The translations under genes and the position numbers were made by a program. From Rattus norvegicus (Eukaryota; Chordata; Mammalia; Rodentia; Muridae), in the NCBI RefSeq assembly GCF_036323735.1, contig NC_086019.1, forward strand, positions 239,717,602 to 239,781,601: a stretch of DNA of 64,000 nucleotides, read 5' to 3'. Shown here piece after piece: positions 34,786-46,679 of this stretch (position 1 is the stretch's first letter; every line of letters begins with the position of its first letter). A model generated the notes under the pieces. The model worked only from the letters and a program-made list of their open reading frames with translations. It searched no databases and was not told the DNA's origin.

Positions 34786-35869
34786 TGGGAGTTTTGAACT
34801 AGGCTTTTGACAGTTCCCTCATGAGGACCCTTTCTCTTCTTTCAGTCTCTCATCAATGGGCTTCCTTCCCCACCGTATAGCTTAGGGCTACTATAGTAGC
34901 ACGGAAGGCACTAGAGACAGGAAAAAGATTCCTGCTATAGTGAAGAATAGGAAAAGAGTCGTTTGCTCACTGTACTGTAAAAGGCGTCGGGATGGGTACT
35001 AACTAGAGTACTGTCTGTGCAAGTCTGAAACCATAAACCGGGATTGAAATAGTTTCCTGTGTACTTACTATCAGAAATGGAAGAAAACTAGAACAGCAAG
35101 AGAAGCTCTATGAACACATTAATAGAGAGCAATAGATTCTGAGATGACTGCCGAGCCACTGAGAAAATAATGGGAAATTATAAAGCCTTCTAGAGTGGAA
35201 TAAAAAGGAAAACAACTTACCACAACTTTGGGGATCAGATCTAACAGGGGAGTGCAGAGGCTTGAGGCCCAACATCAACAGGCATGTCTAACTGACTGGC
35301 AAACCTCCTGGTCTTAGCAACACAACAAGAAGTCAAATCCCAAACGACTAAAGAAAGAAACAAACTATGCAAAGACCTTTTTAAAAAGTCAAGGCAGAAA
35401 TCAATGGCAAGGAAACGGAAAGAACAATACAAAGAAATCAGTCAACGAAGCAATGGCTCTTTGATAAGATAAACGGGATTAACAAATCCAAGACAAACAG
35501 AGAGAATCCCAACTAACAAAATTCATGATGAAACGGACAATAAATATTATTGATATGTAGGGGATCATCAAGGAATACTTTGAGAACCATAATCCCATAA
35601 CTGAGAAAATATAGGTGAAATGGCAACATGTCTGCACCTGTATCACCAACCAATATTAAAGCTTTGGTTAGAAACAACATCAACAGATCTATAATAGGCA
35701 ACGAGATTGAATCTCCCAAGCAGAAAGTGTCCAGGATGGTATGGAATCACTGCTTTGTTCTACCACAGCTTTAAAGATGAGCTGGCCCCAATGTTCCCCA
35801 TGTTTCATAGATCAGAGGGCAAGTGACACCACCAACTCACCTGTGACCCCAGTGCAGTAACTCAGATGC

Positions 35870-36090
35870 TGCTCTGGTTTGCTTTCCTTTGCTGTGATAA
35901 AGCACTCATTTCAGCTTACAGATTTAAGTCCATCCCTGGAGGCCAGGGAGGAACTGAAGACAGGAACCAACAGGCAGGAACTGAAGCAGAAGCCACAGAA
36001 AAACACTGATTACTGGCTAGCTCTCTTTGGCTTGCTCAGGCAGCTTTCTCGAACCACCCAGGACTGCCTGCCCAGGACCGTGGGAAAAAA
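35870..36090 (-). repeat. Partial antisense copy of the tgctggctag rodent repeat
   Basis: It contains ttgctgtgataaagcac and then ggaggccagggaggaactga with ttactggctagctctctttg, the antisense words of the family at 13590-13998. It is truncated. Confidence 0.5.
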
Positions 36091-36597
36091 ATCCTAAAAT
36101 TTATATGGAAGCACACAAGACTCTGAATGGGTATAGTAATCCTAAAAACCAAAAAGCAGTCCTGGAGATACTACAGAATCTGATTTAAACTACAGTAAAG
36201 AGCCATACTAACAGAAGGAGCACGGTACGAACCAGACAAATCGCAGTGTGATGTATCTACAGGACCTAGAAATTAGTTCATATAACCAAAGCAACCTAAC
36301 CTTGGACAAAGAACAAACTATACTGGGAAAATCGGATAGATAGCCACATGTAAAGGAATGAAGCTAGGCCTCTATTTCTCAGTCTGAAAACAAAACAAAA
36401 TAGGTTAAAGACATAAAGACTTAAAAGTTTAGTTTAGAGGACAACACTTCAAGATACAGGCAATAGCTCAAGAAATAATAGCAGGACTTGACAGATGGTA
36501 CTGCATGAAATTAACATACCTCTACACAGCAAAGCAAAAAGAAAAAATAATCCAGTCGAAGAGGCAATATATAAACATAGAGAACATCTTTGTCATA

Positions 36598-37017
36598 TGT
36601 TGGGAGCGATGCCCTTGAAGCCCTCCATTATTAATGTTATTATTATGATTAGTATTAAGTATGACTGGGTTCATGGAAAATCCCCAGCCAGCTGCAGAAG
36701 ACTAATACAAATCTGGTGGTCAAGAAAAATAATAATATGATAAAATTCTCCTGCTGACTAATAGATATGACAAACCTGTGACTTTTCTGACATCCTGTCA
36801 ACATAAGCCGATTCCCTGACCACATGAATATTGTGTCCTTGGCCTGTATAAAGGTTTCACACTTCCCCCTCCCTCTGTTACCCCTGTTATGGTATAAATT
36901 CAGCCCTGTGGAAGAATAAAAGTTGTCACCTTGATCAGACTCTTGTCTTGGCGTCCTTCTTCGCGTCCCTTGTCCCCCATTCTCTTCCAGGTAACCCTCA
37001 GACACCCTTTGTTTACA
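36598..37017 (+). mobile_element. Solo LTR, ERVK-like
   Basis: A 420-bp unit begins tgttgggagc and ends gtttaca, has a TATA-like tataaattc near 36892 and an aataaaa polyadenylation signal near 36917, followed by a T/C-rich end. It is flanked by gtcata (36592-36597) and gttata (37018-37023), a 6-bp target duplication with one change. It carries no gag, pol or env sequence and cannot encode anything. The surrounding L1 text continues on both sides. ERVK-like is inferred from the 6-bp duplication and the layout. Confidence 0.75.
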
Positions 37018-37087
37018 GTTATACATTTGACAGGGAATTAAATCTAGAACTTATAAAGGACTCAAAAGATTAGATGGGAAATATCTG

Positions 37088-37228
37088 GGCTGTAAAAGAT
37101 GGCTCAGTGGTTGAGCATGGACTCCTCTTCCAGAGCCCTGGGCATGAGCCTCAGATCATACACGATAGCTCAGGACCAGGGTATCCAACGGTTTCTTCTG
37201 GCTCTGTGGGCACCAAACATGCAGACAA

Positions 37229-37279
<51 letters not shown>

Positions 37280-37282
37280 CCA
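37088..37282 (+). mobile_element. B2/B3-like SINE ending in (GT)n
   Basis: aagatggctcagtggttgag, a degenerate B-box region, cttctggctctgtgggcacc, and then a (GT)n tail at about 37231-37278. Confidence 0.7.
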
Positions 37283-37289
37283 GACAAAG

Positions 37290-37800
37290 CACCCATATAC
37301 AAAAACAAGAAATTTTAATTTAAATGTGAAAAAGCAAACCATCTGTTCAGTAGATGGACAAATGAATTGCATAGGCAAAAGAAAAAAAATACAATTAGGT
37401 GGCAAACATGAAGAATGTCCAACATCTTTAGCCACCAGAGAAATGCAAGCTTCATCGTCGCTGAGATTCTATCTTACCTTCTGTCACTGTCAAGCAAACA
37501 GATGACAGGTAGTGAATGCTGAGCAAAGGTAACAGTTATACACCGAGGGTAGAAATATAAATGGTCCCAGCCACTGCGGAAGTCAGCTGGAGGTTCCTCA
37601 AAACTACTAAAACTAGGACTCCCATGGGGTCCGGACTGCCCACTCTTGGGGCCCTGGAGGCAGCAAACATCTGAGATACCTGGGCGTCCATGTTTATTGC
37701 AGTGGGTCATGACTGGAATCGGCCTCAGCTGCGTCCCACCAGGTTGCGTAACTTATTATAGGGAACATGGGCCAGGCTTGTGGAAACTCACAAACTAAAG
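37290..37800 (+). mobile_element. Old L1 ORF2 C-terminal fragment
   Basis: ORF2-like words survive in broken frames (gccaccagagaaatgcaag near 37430, then the 37560-37640 stretch). It is the probable right-hand part of the L1 interrupted by the solo LTR. Confidence 0.55.
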
Positions 37801-37804
37801 TTGA

Positions 37805-38250
37805 TTCAAGAAGAAAGCAATCCTAACAGACCAGTTTCAAGAATGGAGACTGAATCTCAATCAAAAACTGCCCCACACACATCTACCACAAGGTGACTTC
37901 ATTGGTGACTTCCATCAATCATTTACAGAAAATCAGCACTTTGCCTCCACAAACACATGCTGCTCACAGCGTTCTCACTTTATGTGGTTTGTTAGCTCAT
38001 TGTTGAAACCAGCATGACCCCACGGACAAAGAGGAACAAGTACATTAAAACTATGGACCAACAGCCCTTGGGAATTAAGTGCAAACATTCTCATCAAGAG
38101 ACTAGGAAGTAAGACTTAGCACCACAGGAAAAAGAGTGTGTACTGTTGTTATTCACTGAACTTTAAGGAAGACTTTTAAGAGCGGTTGATACATTAAAAA
38201 ATCCTAATACACCACATTGTTGAAAAGGATTTTTTTTAAGTCATAACAAG
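37805..38250. other. No feature recognised
   Basis: Unassigned sequence, possibly part of decayed L1. Nothing I can name. Confidence 0.3.
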
Positions 38251-38254
38251 ATGA

Positions 38255-38412
38255 GCATTCATTTTTGGTTGTTTTGGATCTCACTACTAGCCTTGGTTGG
38301 CCTGAAACTCATAATGTAGACAAGGCTGGCCCTTGGGCTCATAGAAATCTTCCTGCCTCTGCTTCCTGAGTATTGGGATTAAAGGCCTTATGTGTTACAA
38401 GGCCTGGTGTGA
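38255..38412 (-). mobile_element. B1-like SINE, antisense
   Basis: ttggatctcactactagcct, ggttggcctgaaactcataa and tgagtattgggattaaagg give the B1 antisense order. Confidence 0.75.
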
Positions 38413-38459
38413 CAACTTAATTTGAAGTGAGGAAAAGTGTAAACAGATATTCTCTGAGA

Positions 38460-38875
38460 ATGAGGTGAAAAGATGCTAATCGAAACCCCAAAGAGGCAAC
38501 ACTTTGTTAGGAAGAGAAAAACAGAAGTCACCAGTGCTAATGACACTCAGCCAGCCTGAAGGTTGGTGCGTTACTGTATAAAGCAGCACCTTCAGTGTGA
38601 AGTACACTTGGCCATTTCTTAAGAAGTAAAATACAGAATTACCTTATCACCAATAATTCCTTCCATAGGCTACACTTCCAAAGAATTGAAAGCAGTGGCT
38701 GGAACAGAGGCTTGTATTCAAATGTCCATAGCCACACTATTCACAGTGTCTGAAAGGAGAAGCATCCAAGTGTATCCATCAACAGAGAAACGAACAGACA
38801 TATGCAAGGAACACTACTCAGCTATAAAAAGAATGAGGAATGCTGTGGCACACAGATTAACTGCAAACACTGTGC
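38460..38875 (+). mobile_element. L1 ORF2 C-terminal fragment, ancient
   Basis: A plus frame at 38686-38964 reads EACIQMSIATLF, VYPSTEK and YSAIKRMRN, the order of the ORF2 end, but there is no intact domain. It is an L1 fossil. Confidence 0.65.
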
Positions 38876-38879
38876 CTGG

Positions 38880-40230
38880 TGCAGTAGCCCGGGCACAGGA
38901 GGATAGGGTACCACAGGGTACCACTTATACCAAATGCCTACAAGAGGCAACTTGGCAGAGGTAAGATCACATTAGGCCTGGGGCTGGGGAGAGGAGGCTC
39001 AGATGAGAGGTGACCAGCATTCTGGAATTAAGGCCTTCCTGACTCTCAATGCTTAGAATATCGGCCACAGTGGAGTTTCTGCCCTTAGACCAAATCCAGG
39101 GGATAAAGTATCTGTTCTTGACCTGTGCAGTAACTTGTGTTCTCAGGATTAAACAAAACGTTAGATAAAGCATTGGACAGCTTCATGGCTGTTGCAGATA
39201 ATGCCGTGGTGCAGACTAGAGGCATCTTGTCAGGAAGACAAGGTGGCAAGCAGGAGATAAATACACGCTCAGGTTAGCTGTTGCCAAGAGCTATAAACAA
39301 GATCGTAGTTCCCTATCCTGGGCATGGGAATAACATCTTTACGAAGAAACCAAAGGCTAAACACACGTGTATTAAAACAAACAAACAAAAAAACAAAAAT
39401 ACAAAAAAAAAGTGTATTAAAACAACACCCCTCATTACTTCATTTATTCAAGGTCTTGCTGTGTGGTTACAGGGAGATTCTAAAACTCAAAATAGCTGCG
39501 GGCAAAGATGGGAGGGCAGATTTCCAGTCATCCAGTTTCTGCCGGCTCTTTCTGAGAAGCTTCAGCTGCTCCCTTCCTGACTCGGGTTTGGGGATTTAGA
39601 AACTAATAACCGAAGCCTTCAGGAAAAGGGCGGCTTCTTTCTGTCCTGTTCAGGGAAGAAAGGGAGAGTGCTGAACAGAGGGCCAGCACCAACGGTTATT
39701 GTCCACGACCTGGAACTCGCTGGGATTACAGTGTTCTGGTGCCCTTATCATTTCTTTTATGGAGATCTACTTTACTTCCATAATAAAACATTAGATTATA
39801 CCTAAGGATAGAAACAATAAAAAGAACGTGTTTCAAAGGGAAATTGCTTTTCTAATTTTTTTCAGTCTGTCAAGCCTGTCTGCTGTTGGGCAGTATTCTT
39901 AAACTGTTGTAAAACATTTGCAAGTTGGCTAAAGGTTAATGTCTCCAGTCACTACGGTCTTTGAAAGCTCTCCTGGACATCACGTGTAGTATGAGGCAAT
40001 GGACGTCTATGGAACATCTGCTTTAAGGCTTGGGTGCTGGGTGTCTGGTCTCTCTGGTTCCTTGCATCATCCTCTTTCCCTTTAACGTCAGCAATGTCTT
40101 TCTGAAAATGGTTTCTTCCACTTGGAACAGTGCTCTCCATCTAGCCCTGTGCATTTTCTTGCGAATGTCAGTTTCATTCTTTGTTCTGTTTAATATTTAT
40201 CAACAGTTTTTGTATCAATTATAACATTCT
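38880..40230. other. No gene recognised
   Basis: Mixed sequence with an (AAAC)-rich run near 39380-39410. Open frames of 60-99 codons lack recognisable motifs. Confidence 0.35.
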
Positions 40231-40234
40231 CTTT

Positions 40235-40385
40235 TTTTGTTGTACTTGTTTTGTTTTGTTTTTCAGAGAGAGGGTTTCTCTGTGTAGCCCTGGCTGTCCT
40301 GTAGACTAGACTGGCCTTGAACTCAGAGTTCCACCTGCCTCTGCCTCCTGAGTGCTGGGATTAAAGGCAAGGGTCACAGTTACAG
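40235..40385 (-). mobile_element. B1 SINE, antisense
   Basis: Clear B1: a (TTTTG)-type tail, gagagagggtttctctgtgt, agccctggctgtcctgtaga, and gtgctgggattaaaggcaag. Confidence 0.92.
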
Positions 40386-40469
40386 TGTTCTTATAAAGAC
40401 ATGTAAACCACAAGCAGTTATTAAGGAAACCATCTTGATCAAATATTAAGGAATTTTCCAAATTGGATT

Positions 40470-40660
40470 TCTACAAGGCTCAAAGGCAGCTCAGCAGTTT
40501 AGAGCAGTCGTTGCCCTTGAGGAGGCCTTGGGATTGATTCCCAGCACCCACATGGTTACAACCATCTGCAACTCCAGTTCCAGAGGATTCAACACCCTCT
40601 CCTGACCTCAGCAGGCATCAGGCACGCACGTGGTGCACCTACATACGTGCTGGAAAAACA
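40470..40660 (+). mobile_element. B3 SINE, plus strand
   Basis: ggcagctcagcagtttagag, then gggattgattcccagcaccc (B-box), ccacatggttacaaccatct and a caggcacgcacgtggtgcac body. It ends directly at the inverted repeat beginning at 40661. Confidence 0.85.
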
Positions 40661-40710
40661 TTTATACCCATAAGATAGATAAATCTTTTTATCTATCTTA
40701 TGGGTATAAA
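40661..40710. repeat. Perfect 23-bp inverted repeat with 4-nt loop
   Basis: The left arm at 40661-40683 (tttatacccataagatagat plus aaa) is the exact reverse complement of the right arm at 40688-40710, with tctt between. The left arm plus loop look like the tail of the B3 (…gatagataaatctttt), and the right arm is its inverted copy. A (GA)n tract begins immediately afterwards. Confidence 0.97.
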
Positions 40711-40720
40711 TCGAGAGAGA

Positions 40721-40769
<49 letters not shown>
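40711..40769 (+). repeat. (GA)n microsatellite
   Basis: About 28 GA units with a single GGA interruption early, immediately after the inverted repeat. The Ser/Leu-repeat frame on the minus strand is an artefact. Confidence 0.95.
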
Positions 40770-40770
<1 letters not shown>

Positions 40771-40784
40771 ACGACACTATCAGA

Positions 40785-41520
40785 GAGTGCTTAGATATTT
40801 ACAGAAGAAGTGAAATCAGCTTTCTCACCTCAGGCCATCTTGTTATCAAACTGAGGAAAAGAATTGCAGCTAGAATCTTCCACTGTGCCATAACCACTGA
40901 TCTCTCACTTGAGAGAAGAGCATGGGTATTACTGCAAAGTGCCTTCCGCAATCCTCACGTGAGGCATGGCCCCCAGTCGATTGCTGTCCTAAGGATCTGG
41001 GCTGAAAGGGTGCCTTCTGTTTGATTTTCATTTCTATCTCCTGCTTAGCTTTCACGGTTCTCCTTGCCTACAAAGGTGTCCTAACCCAGCTCATCTTCAT
41101 TAGACGTCTCATTTTATCCACCTGCCTTCTAATCTTCCCTCTACCTCCCACACACAAGAGACCCAAGATTATACACAGCCCGGAGGAAGTAGGGTTAGAA
41201 TGTAACCGTCTGTGATTCCTGTTGCCCTTAATAAATGACTTCAGAAAAATCAAACAACACTTGAGAGGGCATCCAGCAGGAAAGAAGGGAGAAGAGAAAT
41301 AAGGAAAAGAAACACAGGGATGTTCCAATTCCTCTGATTACATTCTGGAACTGACGTAATGATATTTGTTGGTAAGTTTAGGAGAGGCCTGCGAAGGCTG
41401 TTTTTACATTCACAGCATCTTACTAATGTTGTTCTGTAACATCGTGAGACAGGTGAGAATAGAAAATGAGTTAATCAAACTGTATACAAAAATCCCAATG
41501 TTTCCATACTTTAGCTTCCC
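40785..41520. other. No gene recognised
   Basis: No repeat family or credible coding region recognised. Confidence 0.35.
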
Positions 41521-41529
41521 ACACTCCTG

Positions 41530-41930
41530 TATTAGGGTTTCTTTTGCTGTGACAAAACATCATGACCAAAAAGCAAGTCGGGGAGGAAACGGTTTATTCG
41601 GCTTACACTTCCAGATCATAGTCCAGGAAATTAGGACGGGAACTCAAGCAGGGCTGGAACCTGGTGGCAGGAGCTGACGCAGAGGCCACGCAGGCGTGCT
41701 GCTTACTGGCTTGCTTCCCACAGCTTGCTCAGCCTTCTAATAGAACTACCAGCCCAGAGTTGGCCCCACCCACCATGGTCTGGGCCCTCCCCCGTTGATC
41801 ACTAACTGGAAAAATGCCTTACAGATGGATCTCATGGAGGCATTTCCTCAACTGAGACTCCTTCCTGTGATGACTGTAGCCCAAGTGACAATGACACACA
41901 AACCCAGCCAGCACACTGCCCACTTCTCTT
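41530..41930 (-). repeat. Common rodent interspersed repeat (tgctggctag family), antisense
   Basis: It opens tattagggtttcttttgctg, carries gggaggaaacggtttattcg and cagcttgctcagcc, and closes agcccaagtgaca. It is the reverse of the copy at 13590-13998. Confidence 0.65.
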
Positions 41931-42030
41931 TTCATTAATCATTCACACCCTTACCTAACACACAAATAATCCACCCACCCTTTCACCAAAGAATTGCTGA
42001 GACGCTACCAAGGCAGAGTGAATGTCTTTT

Positions 42031-42132
42031 GGGTTTTTTTTTTTTTTTTCTTTTTTTCGGAGCTGGGGACCGAACCCAGGGCTTTGCACTTGCTAGGCAA
42101 GCGCTCTACCGCTGAACTAAATCCCCAACCAC
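42031..42132 (-). mobile_element. ID SINE, antisense
   Basis: Complete ID on the minus strand with T tail (42034-42057), B-box reverse (ggaccgaaccc), and A-box reverse (gctctaccgctgaactaaat). A perfect 17-bp duplication, cagagtgaatgtctttt (42014-42030 and 42133-42149), flanks it. Confidence 0.96.
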
Positions 42133-42149
42133 CAGAGTGAATGTCTTTT

Positions 42150-42910
42150 ACCAGCCTCCTGTACCTAGGGAATGAGTGAACTTTTAGCAGCCCTGCCTTA
42201 GCTCTTACAGTACAGAACCAGACGAGAGAGTCCGGGAAGACAGAAAAGGTAACGCAGGGGAGCAAAGGATATCGTTTGTGGAGACATTATATTTGCTTTC
42301 ACAGACAGGGATGTGTCCTGTCCAATAAGGTGGCTGTGACAATGTGTGTCAGTACACAGGGATCTTTATTGCCTTCTGGCTTAGGTACTGTTTAACATTC
42401 AATATCTACTAATATACCAAAACCAGAAAACCAACTCGATGTGAGCAGAATTCCTTCCTACTACAGTAAACAATGAAAACAAAGCTAAAGTGACCATGGA
42501 GTTTATAGAAACTGACATTCTCAGACGAGGTAAAGAAAAACCTGTCTTCCTGATTGACAGCTAACAGGATAGAAGAACCACTATCCAAATGACAAGTGGA
42601 CATCAAGCAACTGTGCTAATGTCCCATGGCTTGAAAGGACTGTGTATCTTGGAAAACTAACCCTTCAGATGGAGGATACTAGTATAATCGTGACTATCTA
42701 TTTTGTTTTAGGTTTTTCTTTTTATAGCAGGGTTTGGAGGCTCCTTATTTATCTCTGTGATGTGATACCAATTTATTTTAGGTAGAGAAGACTTCGGGAG
42801 GAAATTACATTGCCAAGCAGCAATGTTAACATACACAGAACATCAACAGAAAAGGACTGGCAAATGTGTAACAACTGTCTCACCTGCTCAATGGCAAGTA
42901 AAAAAATGAT
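42150..42910. other. No feature recognised
   Basis: AT-rich sequence without recognisable genes or repeats. Confidence 0.35.
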
Positions 42911-42916
42911 ATACGA

Positions 42917-43011
42917 GGGGTTGGCGATTTAGCTCAGTGGTAGAGCGCTTGCCTAGCAAGCACAAGGCCCTGAGTTCGGTCCTCAGCTCTGGAAAAACAA
43001 AAACAAAAACG
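42917..43011 (+). mobile_element. ID SINE, plus strand
   Basis: gttggcgatttagctcagtg, gcgcttgcctagcaagcaca and tgagttcggtcctcagctct, then an (A/AAAAC) tail. Two or three substitutions from the other ID copies. A target duplication is not obvious. Confidence 0.93.
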
Positions 43012-43019
43012 ATTTATGA

Positions 43020-43700
43020 AATGTTAGTGACTTAAATGTATCAGAATGTTGGTCTGTGTATAATTTAGAACCAAGAAAATTATTAACAACAATATCTTGG
43101 GACTAGTCAGGACACTGGGAATACAGCTTTGTCAATGCAAAAGAGAATATAATTAGCATGTCCTCTCCGTGTGTGTACATAGTTTAGGGAAATTCTCTAC
43201 ATCAGCTAAAGCACAGTTCTAACTAATTCAGTGTACCTCTGGGGTACAGGAGAACAAACTGCGGCTAATGTTTTTCAGCAAAGGTATCTTAGGGCTGTAG
43301 CACTGGTCACCAGAACAGCCTGTATGGTCAGGGCTGAAGGAAATGCTATCGACACATGGCTCGCTCTAGCTGTGGTACTGTGGTGAATAGTGTGTAGACA
43401 TTAAATCAAGCGCTGGGAAACGCAGGAAGGGGAGTGATACAACTGGCGGGCAGCAAGATAGCTGAGCAGTGTCTTTTCTGGCAACGGCATAAAGTCGGTT
43501 GCTTAATGCAGCTGTGAGATAACAGATAGCTATGAGAAGATGCCCATCTGTTGGTTTCCTTCACCAGGCGAGGAGTAGAAATAAGAAACTTTTACATTCT
43601 GCCCAGTAGAAATAACTGATAACAGTGTGGATATAGGACCCCCACACACAACTTTGTTAACTGTCCCACTTAACTCTCTGTCTCATGACATAGGTGCTGT
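43020..43700. other. No feature recognised
   Basis: Nothing I can support. Confidence 0.35.
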
Positions 43701-43704
43701 GCCT

Positions 43705-43715
43705 ATGTGTATATA

Positions 43716-43754
<39 letters not shown>

Positions 43755-43775
43755 ACGTATGTATGTATGTATGTG
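43705..43775 (+). repeat. (GT)n/(GTAT)n microsatellite
   Basis: tgtgtata- and gtgtgt- units merge into gtatgtatgtatg. Confidence 0.9.
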
Positions 43776-43899
43776 TACCACTTTAATAGATAAAAGAGAA
43801 AAGAAGAGTTTAACTTACTTAAGATCTCATGGAAAGTAATAAAGTTTGAGTTTGAAATAACCTACCATCAGATACCTATGTATTACAGTCCCTTAATAA

Positions 43900-44520
43900 G
43901 CATAGCACCCAACTTGAGAGCCACCACATGGGAGAGAGCCAACCTCTGACACCATTAAGGATTCTCTATTGTGCTTGCAGACATAAGCCTTCCTTAACTG
44001 TCCTCTGAGAAGCTTTCTCCAGTAGCTGATGGAAACAGATATCCACACCCAAGCATTAGGGAGTCTTGTGGAAGAGTTGGGGAAAGGATTGAAGGAGCCA
44101 GAGTAGTCAGGGACACCACAAGAAGACCCACAAGCCAACTAGCCTGGGACCATTGGTTAGTTGAACCTCCACAGAGAGTGAACCACCAACCAAAGATCAT
44201 GAAGTGACTAAACCTAGGCCCTCTACACATTTGCAGCAGATGTGCAGCATGCTCTCCTAACAATTGGAGCTGGGGACAGCCTCTGACTGGAACTCTGTTG
44301 CCTGCTTGTGGATCCCTTTCCCTTAGCTGGGCTGCTTTGTCAGGCCTCATCGAGAAAGGATGCCCCTTAGTCCTGATGTGACTTGCCTTGCCAGGGTGGT
44401 TGGTTTGGGGCAGGGGAGGGAGCAATAGAGGAAGAGGGTGGGAGGACAGGACTCTGAGGAGAGGAGGGAAGGGGGCTGTGATTGGGATGTAAAGCAAAAT
44501 TAGTTGACTAATTAACTCAT
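43900..44520 (+). mobile_element. L1-type 3' UTR
   Basis: Resembles the L1 3' UTR at 8655-9077 in order: ggggaaaggattgaaggagc, then a cctcc/agag block, gcagcagatgtgcagc, a G-rich stretch at 44390-44480, and atgtaaagcaaaat near the end. The 167-codon minus-strand frame across it is a shadow, not a gene. Confidence 0.65.
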
Positions 44521-44524
44521 GAAA

Positions 44525-45535
44525 GAAGAAAGCAAATGGCTATCACTAAGATACAATATGTGGTACTATGTAACGTTCCAATTGCAGCCTACTCCTTGGT
44601 ATAGTGGGTTGAAAAAGTTCACCTTCAGGACTAATGCACAGCACTAAGTTAAGCTTTCCTCGCACTCTGCATTGTAGCAGCTAGTTTTCACTTATGGCTA
44701 ACATAATACAATTACTACAAGTCCAAGTCTTCTAGTCTTAGATTCTCAGAGCTGACCAATCAACTTTTGTTTTCCCCCATTTCTTTTAGTTACAAATCCT
44801 TTCCCACTCTTTTGTTTCTGTCAATTACACATTCAAGCCAGTCAAGTTCAATGTTCCAGTTACATATTCCAAGCCTCCACTCCCGTCTCTCTCTGTCAGA
44901 GAATCTTGCCTCCAATGTTACTGAAGCAACTGGCCACAAGGTGTGGGTCCCTTGAACTCCCTACTCTACAATGCCTACACCTTTGGACACCCACCCATCT
45001 CTCCCAGCTTCACCGAGGAGATGAGTTTTCTCCTGGTGCAAGTGGAGGGTTCCATTCCCCTCCATCTCTTCTGGCTTGGCACACTGCTTTCCACTGTCTC
45101 TTGTTATGGCCGATTGGTCAGCGTACTGCTGTGGCTTCCACAGCCTCCTAGGAAGGGGAATGACTCACTTATGATCTCACAGAGGGCAGCCATGCTTCGT
45201 ACCAAGTGTACTCTACCTGATTACAGATCAGATGAGGGACAGCCAACTCACACCCTGGTCAGAGGATTATGTCCTGGCCTGACAAAGCTTAGCAGAGTTC
45301 CTCATCCTACCAAGTCTCACTGCGCTAAGAACTAACAGCCTACTATATGAGACATGGGTGTGTTTTTATTATTAACAACCATCTCTGTGACCTAGCTTGT
45401 GGAAAGGTCATTTAATGTTCAGTGTAAATAAATAAATACATGCTATATAATTGCTGGAAAGCTCAGGGTAGGAATAACAACCTCAAACATTACTACTAAT
45501 AAAACAAACTTATAGTACCCACTTGCATGGGTTCA
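44525..45535. other. No gene recognised
   Basis: A 130-codon plus frame at 44943-45335 has no recognisable domain, and its composition is that of random open sequence. I see no splice context, and leave it unannotated. Confidence 0.4.
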
Positions 45536-45539
45536 AATA

Positions 45540-45715
45540 TCTCTGTCAAAAACCCCACAGTGTAGCTTCTAAGGTTCCCAAGTTTTCAGATAAGGAAGCA
45601 AATGCCTAGAGAGTTCAGATAACTTATCAATGTCCTGTGTCAGTGAGTCACAGAGTTTGGACTCTGCATCTGAACTTGTGGATTCTGTGTCCTCTTTAGA
45701 AGTTATCTAGCCTTT
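45540..45715 (+). repeat. MIR SINE
   Basis: Good match by eye to the MIR core: ttttcagataaggaagcaaa, cagataacttatcaatgtc, agtgagtcacagagtttgga, and gtcctctttagaag. It is an ancient mammalian SINE. Confidence 0.75.
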
Positions 45716-45719
45716 CCCT

Positions 45720-46675
45720 TCTCAAAAAGGCCATGGCTCACTTTAACCCTTGTCAGATTAACAAAACATCAAAAGGATGGGGATTGGCTTCCCCTAAGTA
45801 TATGAATAGAGTAAACAGAGTAAATGTAACAGGTATCCAGGAGGAAAATAATATTCAGTTAGGAACAACTTTAGTGTACATTTGTGCATATCGTAGGTTT
45901 TATATGTAGTCATAGCTGGGTCACTAAAGATTGCTTAATTAGGAAAGTTGAATGGTGGCTTTGGAAGACTTGGTGGCTACTGAGGATGCAAAAGTTGAGC
46001 ATGCAGAGTAAGTGAGCATTTCTTTCCAAGGTGATCACTGTTGAACAGATGTGTTAGACAAACCTGTTTTCCCTGGTACAAACACCTGATGGGTGGGCAT
46101 CAAGCAACACCTGGCAGAGGATTAATATCCTGAATATCCAAAGAACTCAAAAAACTAAACAAGAAAACAACTGAATCCAAAAAATGGCTAGGATACTCTA
46201 TGGCTCTTGTGAGGAGCATGATCAGCCCAAGTAGCATAACTTCATGTAAGATATTTACATGTATATACACGTGTATTATATATAAATTGCATATAATTTT
46301 AGGTAGATGGGAAATAATATGACTCCTGGAGATTTATGAAACATCCTTAATTGTATTTGTTCTTTCTTCACCCCCTCCTCTTGACTTCTCTCCCCCTCCC
46401 CTATAGAAGCCCCATTTTCAGATTTTTGTTTCCCATTTCCTGTTTCTGTTTCAATTTCCTGTATCCTGCTACCTCTGACACCTAGAAACAGGCATGGGAA
46501 ATCTCCATTTGAGTTGTTGGTCAGTGTAGTCCAAGTGACCTCCAAAATAATATAGGCTATTGCTGTTACCCTTGGTTGGTTCTCAGAGTTGAAGACACTA
46601 CACACTTTGAATACAAGACTCAGAAGACTTCTTCTGTCTAGCTTCCACAGTCCAGTAAGTACTATTTAAGACGCC
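45720..46675. other. Mostly unassigned; short L1 piece
   Basis: 46110-46190 has L1-like ORF2 words (ggattaatatcctgaatatc, aaagaactcaaaa). The rest shows nothing nameable. Confidence 0.35.
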
Positions 46676-46679
46676 AATA

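Larger units (their letters stand above)
34000..36597 (+). mobile_element. Old L1 fragments, plus strand
   Basis: Strongly decayed plus-strand L1 text: the 34240-34330 and 35440-35620 segments (gataagataaacgggattaa style) and 36090-36590 (ttatatggaagcacacaag style). Interrupted by (GATA)n, a poly(A), a B1-like piece and another rodent repeat. An ERV-type solo LTR has inserted at its right end (36598). Confidence 0.6.

Noticed and set aside
43994..44497. 167-codon open frame on the minus strand
   Set aside because: Lies across an L1-type 3' UTR on the other strand; no domain, Pro/Leu-rich, no upstream context.
44943..45335. 130-codon open frame on the plus strand
   Set aside because: No recognisable motif, no splice or promoter context, and overlapping frames are equally open; a chance frame.
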